Origin: a virus
DNA: 35,237 nt
Virus record (IMG/VR): IMGVR_UViG_3300042301_004321
Coordinates: 1-35,237 of that record
Direction: 5' to 3' (one strand)
Shown here: one piece after another, positions 13,211-23,700 of the stretch
Layout: the number at the start of each line of letters is the position of its first letter
Numbering within the stretch: position 1 is the stretch's first letter
The notes under the pieces: model-generated
Told to the model about the DNA's origin: nothing
Seen by the model: the letters and a program-made list of their open reading frames with translations, nothing else
The model's database searches: none
Translations under genes and position numbers: made by a program

Positions 13211-13260
13211 AGGAGTTTCCGGTTGCTATATTTATATGTAGCATAACCGGAAACTCTTTT
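13211..13260 (+). terminator. Strong hairpin terminator with a late promoter motif in its loop
   Basis: GAGTTTCCGGTT (13213-13224) pairs perfectly with AACCGGAAACTC (13245-13256); an inner GCTA/TAGC pair extends it across a 2-nt bulge, leaving a ~10-nt loop. TTTT follows at 13257-13260. The loop contains TATATTTATA. It ends the hub-wedge-lysin transcript while offering a start site for the next unit. Confidence 0.88.
13227..13236 (+). promoter_or_regulatory. Late-type motif L4
   Basis: TATATTTATA lying in the loop of the terminator hairpin, 26 nt before ATG 13263. A transcript started here would carry only the 3' half of the hairpin and so escape termination. Confidence 0.6.
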
Positions 13261-13262
13261 AC

Positions 13263-14330
13263 ATGGCCGTATATAAATTATTCCCTGAAAAGGACGCAAC
13301 AATTTTCTCATATTACCCTGCAGTTAATACAGGGATAGACGAGATTCTAGAAATTAGCACATTTGAAAGTGCATTCACAAATACAAGAGAATCTTCTAGA
13401 GCTCTTATTAAATTTTCAACAAGTGAAATAAGTGATATTATTTCAAATAAAGTGTCTGGAAGTAATTACAAAGCATATCTAAAACTATATTTAGCAAATG
13501 CTTCTGAAATCCCAGCAGATTATAGAATAATGTGTCACCCTATTTCAGGATCTTGGGATGTTGGTACAGGTCGTTTAGCAAATTCTCCATCTACAACAGA
13601 TGGTGTAAGTTGGAGTAATAAAACTGTAGTAAACACTTGGATAAGTGGAGGTGGTGATTGGCATACAACCCCAACATCTTCTCAATCATTTACTAATAGT
13701 GATGAAAAAGACATTGAAATAGATGTTACATCAACTGTAGCTGCGTTTTATGCTTATGAAACAAATCCATTTGCTTCTGTAAAAATACAAAATGAGGGTT
13801 TTATATTAAAACATTCAAGTAGTATAGAATTTTCAACAGGAAGTTCACCATTCGAGTTAAAATATTTTTCATCAGATACTCATACTATTTATCCTCCTTG
13901 TTTGGAAATTAGATGGAATGATAGTACATTCGTTACTGGTAGTTTAACTGTAACTAATAATCATAAAGCTGTTGTTTCTTTAAAGAATAACAAATCTGAA
14001 TTTCAACAAGATTCGGTTAATAAATTTAGATTAGGAGTTAGAGATCAATATCCACCAAGAACATTTAATACTAACCAATTGTATATAACTGGGTCTAAGT
14101 TATTACCTAGTTCATCATATTGGGCTATTAAAGATTTAGATACAGATGAATGGGTAGTTGATTTTGATACTAATTATACTAAAATAAGTGCTGATCCTAC
14201 TTCAAGTTTCTTTACAGTTCATATGAATGGATTACAACCTGAAAGGTTCTACAAGATTTTGATTAAATCAGTAATTGATGGTTCAACTATTGTATTTGAT
14301 GAAGATTATATTTTTAAAGTAATTAGATAA
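13263..14330 (+). CDS. DNRLRE-domain-like structural protein, 355 aa
   Basis: The N-terminal ~200 residues read as a DNRLRE-type beta-sandwich: LFPEKDATIFSYYPAVNTG, then SRALIKFSTSEIS, YLKLYLANA, WSNKTVVNTWISGGGDW and a later KIQNEGFILKHSS strand. This carbohydrate-binding-like fold is common in bacterial surface proteins and some phage tails. Residues ~240-355 form one or two further beta domains. The gene starts a new unit under motif L4 and is joined by TAATG to the next. Role: tail or baseplate-peripheral subunit, possibly binding surface glycans; the binding is inferred from fold type. Confidence 0.76.
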   Translation: MAVYKLFPEKDATIFSYYPAVNTGIDEILEISTFESAFTNTRESSRALIKFSTSEISDIISNKVSGSNYKAYLKLYLANASEIPADYRIMCHPISGSWDVGTGRLANSPSTTDGVSWSNKTVVNTWISGGGDWHTTPTSSQSFTNSDEKDIEIDVTSTVAAFYAYETNPFASVKIQNEGFILKHSSSIEFSTGSSPFELKYFSSDTHTIYPPCLEIRWNDSTFVTGSLTVTNNHKAVVSLKNNKSEFQQDSVNKFRLGVRDQYPPRTFNTNQLYITGSKLLPSSSYWAIKDLDTDEWVVDFDTNYTKISADPTSSFFTVHMNGLQPERFYKILIKSVIDGSTIVFDEDYIFKVIR

Positions 14331-14659
14331 TGGCTAATATAAAAGTTGATAAAACTATTTTAGGAAGGAATGAAAGTGTATTAGACACAAATTTTAGTTT
14401 TTTTTCTAGAATTAATGCGACTCCTGATTTTAATATTGAAGATTTTTTTCAATTGTATGAGGAGTTATTTTATCAAATTCCTAAAGAAGATGAAGTTGAA
14501 TCTCATAGATATATTTTAAATAAAGAAGCCGAATATTTGGGAGTTAAATTAGCTGATGATTTAGATATTCAAGCATTGCTTGATGAAATTACTTCTTTAA
14601 GACAACAACTTTTAGAAGCAAAAACAATTATTACGGATTACACAAATAATAAAAAATAA
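14330..14659 (+). CDS. Small hypothetical tail-block protein, 109 aa
   Basis: Starts and ends with TAATG overlaps, sandwiched between two structural genes. The first part, ILGRNESVLDTNFSFFSRIN followed by FNIEDFFQLYEELFYQIP, is rich in Phe, and the final third (LLDEITSLRQQLLEAKTIIT) is a coiled coil. I recall similar short proteins at this place in other T4-like phages but no named function. Its coupling suggests a fixed ratio to the 1469-aa protein, for which it could be a connector or chaperone. Confidence 0.7.
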   Translation: MANIKVDKTILGRNESVLDTNFSFFSRINATPDFNIEDFFQLYEELFYQIPKEDEVESHRYILNKEAEYLGVKLADDLDIQALLDEITSLRQQLLEAKTIITDYTNNKK

Positions 14660-17600
14660 TGGCTGAAATAAGGATCATAGGGAATATTAATAGTACTACT
14701 CAAACAAATAGATTTGATGAGAAAGATATTGCTTTACTAGGCCAAAATATTATTGCAAATAATTTTGGATTAGCAAATGATTATATAGAATACCATATTA
14801 CTGATGCTTTAGATAAGATTTTATCCCAATCTTATTCCTATCTATCATACAAATCTCCCTCAGATGTCGCTTTAAATTTAGATGGTACTTATTCTTCTTT
14901 AGAAATAGATCCTGTAGAAGATTTAAAACAACAATATAATAATGGTGAATTTCGAGTAATATATAACTTTTTTAGAAATAAAATAGGAACACCAGTTTCA
15001 CCGCTTTTTATTAAAGAAATATCTGATGATAGAACAGAAATTAGAGTAGGTTCTACTTTTTTAAATAATGATTTAATAAAAGAACAAACAGATATTTTAA
15101 TTAATGAGATTAATAATACTCCTTATTTAAAGTACTATTTAGCAAACTTTAGTAGAAATAATACACCTGTTATTATCAATATTGATCTAGATACAACAGA
15201 AGACACATTCTATATCTTAATCAAATTCTACAAACCACTCTCAGAAAGTATTTCTATAAAAGATACTTTTTGGATTGTAGATGAAATTATTGATAGTTAT
15301 AATTTTAATATTAACTTAGATAGATTACTAATATTAGATGCAGCTCCTACTATTAAAGGACCTAATTTTAGTGTTAAAGTAGATTTTAATAATTTAAGTA
15401 CACCTTACCATAATTACAATAGTTTAGTTAATCAATTAACAGGTTCTAATCATAATTTTATTAATCAGTATTTAGAAGGATCTATTGATCTTAATACAGA
15501 CTATACAAATTTTGATGATTTTATTAGATTTAGTTCAGCCGAGAGTAGAATTTCAAATTTTGTAAGTAAAGTTACTACAATTCAGAATTATGAAATTACA
15601 TCATCAATTGTAAGTTCTAGTAATTTAGCAAATAAAGCAACCGAATTAGCATATTATTCATCAAGTATTAATTCAATTATTACTGGATTTGATGGGTATG
15701 AAAAATATATGTATTTTGAATCAAGCTCATACGCTTATCCAAAAACAACAAGTACAAAGCCTTTTATTTTACAACCAGTAACATCATCTGTTGTTACTAA
15801 CTGGTATAATAATAGAATAATAGCAGCACAAGATTATGATTTAGATAATCAAGACCATTTAATACAATTAATTCCTAGCTATCTTCTTGAAGATCCAGAA
15901 AATACTCCATACTTAACATTTGTTAATATGATGGGTCAGTATTTTGATAATATATGGATTTATTTAAAATCAGTAACCGATTTATATAAGAACGAGAATA
16001 ATCTTGAAGAAGGTATATCTAAAGATATTGTATTCCATGCTTTACAATCATTAGGAGTTCATTTATATAATAGTAAAGCAGATGTAGATTTAGATTTAGC
16101 TTTATTGGGAGCTAATAGTGGAAGTATTGGTAATTTAAACAATATTCCTAAAAAAGATTTAGTTGCTGAAGTATATAAAAGAATATATCATAATATTCCT
16201 TTACTATTTAGCTCAAAGGGTAGTAATAAAGGATTAGATCATTTAGTTAATATATTTGGTATTACAGGTAGTATTTTACCTATTAAAGAATATGGTGGTA
16301 ATACTAAACAAAATACATTACTAGATAGTAATAATGATAAAATTAGAGTTATCTCTACTCAAATTACAGGAAGTGTTTTATCTCCTTATGTACGTCTTGA
16401 AGAAGAATCAACTAATATCACATTAGTTAGATCAACTGATTATCACAAGATTGATATTTCATTCTCACCTCAAAATGAAATAGATAACGTTTTATCATCA
16501 TCTATTTCTTCTGTTATTTCTAACTTTGAGATTGACAACTATGTTGGTGATCCTCGATTTGAACTTAGTGGAAGTTATCCTACATTAAATACTTTAAGAC
16601 AATCTCATATAACTTCAAGTTTTACAACAGAGTTTGATTATGCTGGTTTTATTGGGTTAATTAAATTTTTTGATAATTCTTTATTTAAAATGTTGAAGGA
16701 TTATGTACCTGGAAGATCTACGTTATTAACCGGTATTACTATTCGTCCACAAAATTTAGAAAGAATTAAGTTTAAAAGATTACAACCTAATATTACTAAT
16801 CAAACAATACATGAAGCAAATTATAATGGGCCTATAATTACTGAGGATAATGATTATTTATATAGTTTATTGCCTGGTAATAGAGAAGCATTTTATAGTG
16901 GAGAATTAAGTGGAAGTTGGCCTGATATTAATGAATATTTTGAAGATTCAAACCCAAATCCATTCTTAGTTACAACAACTTCAAGTTCATATGAATTTGA
17001 ACGTACTGATTTTAATGTTACTTTAAATAATTCTCTTATAAGTAGACCTTCAACTAAAGTTCAAAAATTAACTCCAATATATTCTTATAATGTAAGTGGT
17101 GTTTTACAACAAAGTTCTGAAATTCAAGTTCAAACAGATGTTCAAGATAGTAATGAATCTTTAAAATCATTTGAACGTTCTAGACATGCTGGGGTTAAAT
17201 TAACAGGTGCAACATATAACGATTATACTGATGGAGATATATCATTTGGTAAAACTGCTGTTATAAATAATCAAGTTAGAAAATTAGGTTTATTTTCTGA
17301 AGTAGTTAAAAGTAAATTTTTACCAAATAGAAATAATGTAGTAACTAAGTATCTTGTAGATGAAGAAGGTAATTTAACTGAACTAAACCAACGTAATAAA
17401 AATTGGGAGGAAGTTCAAAGGACATTCCCCACAAATGATACTTTAGACGTTTCATTATTTGATAACCAAAAATATAGCAATCAGAAAAATTTAGATGGAA
17501 CTAAATTAATATTTGAAAGTGGATATTCATATTCTCCATTATTATACATTAGCGGAAGTGATACTATCTTGTATTTCCAATCAGATATTGGTAATATTTC

Positions 17601-19068
17601 TAAAGAATTAGAAGCTACCCATTCTATAGGTCTTATTACTAGTTCATTAGGGGGTTCACCAGATTATCCTTTGTTCACAACAGGGTCAGATAAAACTATA
17701 TTTAATGTATTTACATTTTTAAATAGAAATATTAACTCAACAAATGATTATCATGGGGGTACGTTAAGCCCAAATACTTACCCATCATATTCAGTTCCAG
17801 AAACAGGATTATATGATATTACAGCAAGTGTTGGTTATGAAATTACTATGTCTGATGGAGGAAATGTTACTTGGTCTTTAGAGATAGTGAGTGGAAGTAC
17901 AATCATAGCGAGTGGTAGTCAAGTTGTAATTATAGAAGACAAAGTTGAAGCAACTCAATTTACTGGAGGGGGTGTATTTTATCAAAATTATGGAGGTGGT
18001 AGTGAAACATTTACTTATCAAGGATATGCATACCAGTTAACCACAGACATAGTTAATTCAGTGGGTACAGTTATATTTCCTAAAGGACAAACAATTTATG
18101 GATATAATGTATTTGATACTGTAAACCCACCAAACCAAAATGATTGTAACAATTGTTTCCCATCTTTCTTAAACAGTATATCGTTATGGGGATTGCAAGA
18201 AAGTATAACAATGTGGAGAGATACAGGTCAATGTTTTGCAGGATTTGGCCAAACATTTCCTTGTGATTCTTATAGTTATTATGAATACTATGACACTTAT
18301 AATTTGTATGAAATTCCTAACATATATAGTGTTGCTGAGTCTACAACTATTAATCTTAGTGTAACAACACAACAAAGTTTAAATAAAGATGCTAATATTG
18401 AATTTAGAATAAAACAAAAGAATTTATCTGCAACTAATTATACTGCTAGATTCAATACTAGAGGATCTTTACAAATAAAATCAGTATCAAATCAAATAAA
18501 CCAACTACCTAGTGCAACTACTGGATCTACTGGATTTATTGATTCTGTACAACCCACATCAGGATCTGTTACTAGTAGTATTACTTTAAATAATCAATTA
18601 ACTAGTTTTTTAGGATATACTTTTATTCCACTACCTCCAACTGGATCCGGAATACCCCAACATTCTTTATATCCTACTTATGGAGATGTAGATTATAAAT
18701 TCGAATTAGGATACTATGATATGATAATTCACCATGATACTAGTGGATCAATATCTGAATATAGAATTTTAAATACTAAAGTAGTAAATTCTAAATTAGT
18801 AATAGATATCTCTCCAGCGTTTGATAATGATGATAAAGCAAGAGATTTTGAAGATCCAAGTAAATACTCAAAAATATTATTCTTAAAAAGATTAAAAGAC
18901 GAAACAAATACAATTATAAACTTTATAAAACGTGATGGTAAAACATCATATGGTTTTATAATCCCTGATGATATACACCCAGACGTATTCGCAAACATCG
19001 ACACAATTACTCGTGAAGTAAAAACAAAAATGATTGAAGGTGGTGGTATGGATGGTGGTACATTATAA
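14659..19068 (+). CDS. Giant tail/baseplate-peripheral structural protein, 1469 aa
   Basis: The first ~400 residues are mixed alpha/beta with many Asn/Ser. A helical core at about 440-545 contains YLTFVNMMGQYFDNIWIYLK, FHALQSLGVHLY, EVYKRIYHNIPLLFSSKGSN and KGLDHLVNIFGI. Next comes LLTGITIRPQNLERIKFKRL (~690-710), a pattern I associate with large structural proteins of such phages. The C-terminal half is beta-rich, with repeated Gly-Ser turns, a Cys cluster (NDCNNCFPSF, then GQCFAGFGQTFPCDS; ~1157-1202) and a final helix-strand end. Likely a long wedge-peripheral or proximal-fibre protein, in the place of T4 gp7/gp10-type genes, but I cannot assign homology. It has no internal promoter motif I trust. 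Confidence 0.8.
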   Translation: MAEIRIIGNINSTTQTNRFDEKDIALLGQNIIANNFGLANDYIEYHITDALDKILSQSYSYLSYKSPSDVALNLDGTYSSLEIDPVEDLKQQYNNGEFRVIYNFFRNKIGTPVSPLFIKEISDDRTEIRVGSTFLNNDLIKEQTDILINEINNTPYLKYYLANFSRNNTPVIINIDLDTTEDTFYILIKFYKPLSESISIKDTFWIVDEIIDSYNFNINLDRLLILDAAPTIKGPNFSVKVDFNNLSTPYHNYNSLVNQLTGSNHNFINQYLEGSIDLNTDYTNFDDFIRFSSAESRISNFVSKVTTIQNYEITSSIVSSSNLANKATELAYYSSSINSIITGFDGYEKYMYFESSSYAYPKTTSTKPFILQPVTSSVVTNWYNNRIIAAQDYDLDNQDHLIQLIPSYLLEDPENTPYLTFVNMMGQYFDNIWIYLKSVTDLYKNENNLEEGISKDIVFHALQSLGVHLYNSKADVDLDLALLGANSGSIGNLNNIPKKDLVAEVYKRIYHNIPLLFSSKGSNKGLDHLVNIFGITGSILPIKEYGGNTKQNTLLDSNNDKIRVISTQITGSVLSPYVRLEEESTNITLVRSTDYHKIDISFSPQNEIDNVLSSSISSVISNFEIDNYVGDPRFELSGSYPTLNTLRQSHITSSFTTEFDYAGFIGLIKFFDNSLFKMLKDYVPGRSTLLTGITIRPQNLERIKFKRLQPNITNQTIHEANYNGPIITEDNDYLYSLLPGNREAFYSGELSGSWPDINEYFEDSNPNPFLVTTTSSSYEFERTDFNVTLNNSLISRPSTKVQKLTPIYSYNVSGVLQQSSEIQVQTDVQDSNESLKSFERSRHAGVKLTGATYNDYTDGDISFGKTAVINNQVRKLGLFSEVVKSKFLPNRNNVVTKYLVDEEGNLTELNQRNKNWEEVQRTFPTNDTLDVSLFDNQKYSNQKNLDGTKLIFESGYSYSPLLYISGSDTILYFQSDIGNISKELEATHSIGLITSSLGGSPDYPLFTTGSDKTIFNVFTFLNRNINSTNDYHGGTLSPNTYPSYSVPETGLYDITASVGYEITMSDGGNVTWSLEIVSGSTIIASGSQVVIIEDKVEATQFTGGGVFYQNYGGGSETFTYQGYAYQLTTDIVNSVGTVIFPKGQTIYGYNVFDTVNPPNQNDCNNCFPSFLNSISLWGLQESITMWRDTGQCFAGFGQTFPCDSYSYYEYYDTYNLYEIPNIYSVAESTTINLSVTTQQSLNKDANIEFRIKQKNLSATNYTARFNTRGSLQIKSVSNQINQLPSATTGSTGFIDSVQPTSGSVTSSITLNNQLTSFLGYTFIPLPPTGSGIPQHSLYPTYGDVDYKFELGYYDMIIHHDTSGSISEYRILNTKVVNSKLVIDISPAFDNDDKARDFEDPSKYSKILFLKRLKDETNTIINFIKRDGKTSYGFIIPDDIHPDVFANIDTITREVKTKMIEGGGMDGGTL

Positions 19069-19084
19069 TAAAATTTAAAACTTG

Positions 19085-19094
19085 TATATTTATA
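19085..19094 (+). promoter_or_regulatory. Late-type motif L5
   Basis: TATATTTATA in the 44-nt gap between the giant gene and the next, 18 nt before ATG 19113. Confidence 0.66.
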
Positions 19095-19112
19095 TACAGT
19101 AACTAATAAACT

Positions 19113-19772
19113 ATGGCAATATTAAATCCTTCTTTTGTAACTGTCGATGCGGTTTTAACCAAAAAGGGCCGCGAACTGTTAGCTCGTAATGATGGCTCAT
19201 TCCAGATTACACAATTTTCATTAGCAGATGATGAAGTTGATTATACTCTATATAACCCAACTCATCCATCAGGCTCAGCATATTATGGTGAAGCAATCGA
19301 AGCTATGCCTATCATTGAAGCTTTCCCAGATGAAGCTCAAATTATGCGATATAAGTTAGTAACTTTACCAAGAGGTACAAGCAAAATGCCTGTTATTTCT
19401 TTAGGTTCTTCTTCAATAATTTTGAAACAAGGTGCTTCTTTAAGTATTACTCCTCAAACATTAAATTATCTAGGTGCAAATAGTACTTTTGAAACTAATG
19501 GATATGTAATGAGTGTTGCTGATGTTCGTTTAGTTTCTACTTTTAGAGGTGCTGGTATTACTGGTGCTACTGTAGGTACTAACACATTAAATACAACAAG
19601 TGGTACTAAATTATCTAAAGCAGAAATTGGTACTTCATTCACATTAACTGGAACTACAATTAATACATTATTTGGTACTACTGCCACTTCATTAACTACT
19701 ACAATTACTGTAACTGGTAGAGATAGTGGTTCTAGAATTACAGTTCCTTTAATCATTCAAAAAGTTAATTAA
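19113..19772 (+). CDS. Conserved T4-like structural protein (VDAVLTKKGRELLAR), 219 aa
   Basis: The N-terminal ~90 residues, including VDAVLTKKGRELLARNDGSF, SLADDEVDYTLYNPTHPSGS and a YGEAIEAMPIIEAFPDEAQ stretch, are highly characteristic of a protein I recall beside tail fibre genes in marine T4-like phages, annotated only as structural. The C-terminal part is Thr/Gly/Ser-rich beta with an Ig-like look (VMSVADVRLVSTF, then TTTITVTGRDSGSRI). It probably forms an adaptor between baseplate and fibre. It leads a run of four consecutive fibre-type genes under motif L5. Confidence 0.8.
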   Translation: MAILNPSFVTVDAVLTKKGRELLARNDGSFQITQFSLADDEVDYTLYNPTHPSGSAYYGEAIEAMPIIEAFPDEAQIMRYKLVTLPRGTSKMPVISLGSSSIILKQGASLSITPQTLNYLGANSTFETNGYVMSVADVRLVSTFRGAGITGATVGTNTLNTTSGTKLSKAEIGTSFTLTGTTINTLFGTTATSLTTTITVTGRDSGSRITVPLIIQKVN

Positions 19773-19779
19773 TTAACAT

Positions 19780-20736
19780 ATGTCATTTAATAGATACAAC
19801 ACAGAAGATTCAGTAATAAGCTCAGAAACCGTAGTACGTGGTTTATGGAGTGGAGATAGTGCTACACTTTCAGCCGTAGCTACTTCATCAACTCAAGCAG
19901 CTGCTTCAAAATTTTATTTAGACGTATACAATGCAGGTGAAGTAGCATTTTCTATTGAATATGCACATATTTCTGGTTCAGGCTCAACTTATTTTAATTC
20001 AAGTGTAACTAGTTCTACTTCTACTAAAGTTGTATATGGACAATATAGAAACCTAATTTATGGTAGTGAAGAAGCAACTTTTCAAATTGGAGGTTCTACT
20101 GTAAGTCAATTTTATGTAATTAACGTAGCAAGATCTCGATACAAAGAATCTTTACATCCTGGTTCTTTAACCTTAGCATTAAGTGGAAGTTCTGGAATTA
20201 TTTCTTTAACAGATAATAGCACTGTTTTAACTACTAGTCAATTTATTGATAGTAATAGATATTTTAATATTGTTAGTGGATCTGCAGGAACACCTGCTAA
20301 TACAACAGTATATGGTCATATGTTCCCTGATTTAGGTTTAATCGTTCTGAATCCAGGTGCATTAACAGGATTTATGACAGCTCCTGCTGTAACAACAAAC
20401 ACTTACGAAAACAATAATGCTAAATTATATACTTCTATATTAGGTGCTACAACAGCTGGAAGATTATTTAGATTACAATCATCTGAAACTATTTCATCAC
20501 GTTTCTTCTTTACAAGAATTAAGAACAGTGAATATAATTATACTTCGAATCCATCAATTATTGATAGTAAAGGCAATATTCTTTATACTACATTAATTGA
20601 TAATCCACAAACTTATATCACAACTGTAGGGTTATATAACGATAATAATGAATTATTAGCAGTTGCTAAATTAAGCAAACCATTAGTAAAAGACTTTACT
20701 AAAGAAGCATTAATTCGTATTAAGTTAGACTACTAA
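19780..20736 (+). CDS. Tail-fibre-region structural protein, 318 aa
   Basis: The N-terminal part (RYNTEDSVISSETVVRGLWS, about residues 5-24) and the long beta-rich middle with many Ser/Thr are typical of fibre-associated proteins. The last ~75 residues form a separate module: FFTRIKNSEYNYTSNPS, then YITTVGLYNDNNELLAVAKL and IRIKLDY. The same module forms the whole second half of the 102-aa protein at 24883, so it is probably a common docking or folding unit. Starts seven bases after the previous stop; late and cotranscribed with its neighbours. Confidence 0.78.
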   Translation: MSFNRYNTEDSVISSETVVRGLWSGDSATLSAVATSSTQAAASKFYLDVYNAGEVAFSIEYAHISGSGSTYFNSSVTSSTSTKVVYGQYRNLIYGSEEATFQIGGSTVSQFYVINVARSRYKESLHPGSLTLALSGSSGIISLTDNSTVLTTSQFIDSNRYFNIVSGSAGTPANTTVYGHMFPDLGLIVLNPGALTGFMTAPAVTTNTYENNNAKLYTSILGATTAGRLFRLQSSETISSRFFFTRIKNSEYNYTSNPSIIDSKGNILYTTLIDNPQTYITTVGLYNDNNELLAVAKLSKPLVKDFTKEALIRIKLDY

Positions 20737-20756
20737 TATAAAAGAAATGTTATTAA

Positions 20757-23700
20757 ATGGCATCATTCAAAAAACTGAGTACTCCAGACGTATTCGTTGT
20801 TCCGTATACAGCTAATAAAAACTGGGACCTTGATTTCGCTTGTGTTCCTCAGGATGGTGCTTACTTTACTATATTCAAGGGTAAAAATATAACTGGTAGT
20901 ATTGATTTAGTTAATGGTCCTATAACTGAAGGTCAATATGAATCTTTAGTTTATCGCCAAATAAATCACTTATATTACCAATATCATTCTTCCAGCATTC
21001 TTAATTCTCATTCATTATTAGATTCATTATATTATGAGTCTTATATGACAGAATCTAGTACAATTTCTACTAGTTCTTATTTTGATTTTAATGAGAATCC
21101 ATCATTTGTAAATAATTTTCCTACTTCATCTAACGATATTATTAGAGTAATGTCGTTTAATCAAAACATTTACGGTGAACAAATAAAACCTAATAACTTT
21201 ATATTAACAGCAAGTGGTAGTTATCAACTAGCTGATGATGGATTAGGAAATATATATGATATCTCTTTTACAGGATATTATGTACAACCTGGCTATTATG
21301 CTCCTCCGGGATATATTGCTGAATTACAAAATAAAGTTCATGTAGGAAATATATTTTATTCTCAAGGTTTAGTAGTAATAACAAATCAAAACTATAAATG
21401 TTTTTTACCTACTCCCCCTAATGCTATAAATGATTATTTTAGAGTATTAAACGTACAGAGAGTTAAAAAATTAGATATTTTAGCTAATGACTATATTGAT
21501 AGTTGTAATTCTACAGCTCTTGCTACTGGCTCAGTAGTCACATATCCTTATACAGGATATAGTTTTCCTGATGTTACTTTAATTACAGGTTCTCTTTTTG
21601 TAGATGAATGTGAAACTTTAGGAGTAACACCAGGTAATTATAAATTATATTATACTGTAAATGATAATACTTGTTTAAAAAGCAATACCGCTAGTATTGA
21701 TTTAGAACTTTATAAATTACCTTTAGAAATATCCCAATCAGCATACCAATCAATTGTTTGTACTGGGGGAGTTTCTGCTGTGAATTTTTCAATAAATTAT
21801 GGTGTTCCTCCTTATCAATATTCATTAGGTGGAGGAACTTACAACAATTTACCTAACTGTGATTGGTACCAACCAACAGCATCAATTAATGCTCCTATTG
21901 GTAATAATATTTTTTACGTAAAAGATAGTGAAGGAACAATAGTTTCTAAATCCTTTACTGTATCTGCAAATATATTCACTGTTACAACTAATAAAACTGA
22001 TATAACTTGTGGTGGGGCGGGTGATGGAAAAATAGCAGTTACTGGATCTTCTACTTATGGAGCTCCATATTCTGCCTCTATAAATGGTGGATCTAGTTGG
22101 AATGGTTTTACTACTAATACTTTATTTTCAAACTTAACACCAGCTACTTATACAGTAACTGTAAAAGATAATTTATGTAGTACTTCATCTTTAGTTACTA
22201 TTACTCAACCAACCCCAATATCAGTTACTATTAATTCAACAACATCAGATTGTCCTGAACCAGGTCAAGATGTTGGATCTATTAGTATAACTGTTTCTGG
22301 AGGTACATCTCCTTATACTTATTCTTGGGTTACAGGTTCTACTCAAGTAAGAACCGTAGAAGATCCAACAGGTTTACCTGCGGGTTCATATACAGTAACT
22401 GTAACTGATGCTAATAATTGTACTGCTACAGGTAGTGCTACAATTAGTTCTACTAATCTTATTTCTATAGTATTAACTCCAACGGGTGAAACTTGTGGAA
22501 ATGGAGCAGGCTCTATTAGTGCCACAGTAACAGGTGGAAGTGGTAATGGATTTACTTATTCTTGGAATACAAACCCAATTAGAACAACAAAAGATATTAG
22601 TGGGTTAGGAAGCGGTACTTATACTTTAACTGTAACTGATACAGGTACAGGATGTACATCTTCTGGAAGTGCAACAGTTACATCAACACCAGGAATATCT
22701 TCAGTAAGTGCTTCTGTTACTTATAATCAATGTGATAGTAGTTTAGTAATTACAGCTACTGGAGGAACAGCACCTTATACATTTGTAGCAGTAAATGGAG
22801 GAACTACAAGATCAGTAGGTCCTACTACTAGCCCAGGTACTATTGTTTTAAATAGTGGATTAGCTGGTGGTACATGGAATATTACAGTAGCAGATGCTAA
22901 TGGATGTACAGCAACAACAACTAGAGCAGTAAGAGCTAGAGAATATAGATACACAGATCCAGTTTGTCAAGAATTAAATGCTGTTATTTTAATTGATGAA
23001 TCTAAGGGAGTTGGAACTAATCTTAAAGTTAAAGGAAGTGGTCAAGATATAACTACATTATTCTCAACAGCAGCAAATTATATCCAAATGCATAATGGAA
23101 CTTCATATTCTTTTGAAGCACCTTTATATCCACCAGCAGATCCAGGATGGGTTGGAAATTATGCTTCTGCTTCTCATACAATGTCTGTTTATACTACAGG
23201 TTCATTAACATTTACAACTTCTAGTATTGAAACAGGAAGTGCTTATTGGCCATTCTATAGTTTAACAGGAAATTCAAGTAGATATTATTTAATTAAAGCA
23301 GAAGCTAATTTAGTAGTTGCTCCGAGCCCAAGTCCGTCTCCGAGCCCAAGTCCGTCTCCGAGTCCGAGCCCGTCTCCGAGCCCAAGTCCTTCTCCAAGTC
23401 CGACATGTGTAACATCAGTAAATTTTGAAGTTAACACTGCGGGTAACGTTAGTTATTTGGATTGTTGTGAACAAGCCGTAGTTGGATTTTATGGTATTGG
23501 GCCACAAGTTATTAATGGTTGTATTAAAAATGGCACATTGGCTGGTGCTGGTGCTACTATATCAGATATTTCATATAATAGTACTTCTTGTAATTGTAGC
23601 CCGAGCCCGTCTCCGAGTCCATCTCCGAGCCCAAGCCCAAGTCCTTCTCCAAGTCCGAGCCCGTCTCCAAACCCGGCCCCAGTATATTATTATATTTTAA

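Noticed and set aside
19466-19756. Minus-strand open frame of 96 codons opposite a fibre gene
   Set aside because: A Val/Pro-rich antisense product of Thr/Gly-repeat coding sequence; a typical shadow of low-complexity codons.
23322-23669. CRISPR-like repeat-spacer structure
   Set aside because: Two arrays of 6/18-bp coding repeats with one interval, in frame in a fibre gene; no regular spacers and no cas genes.
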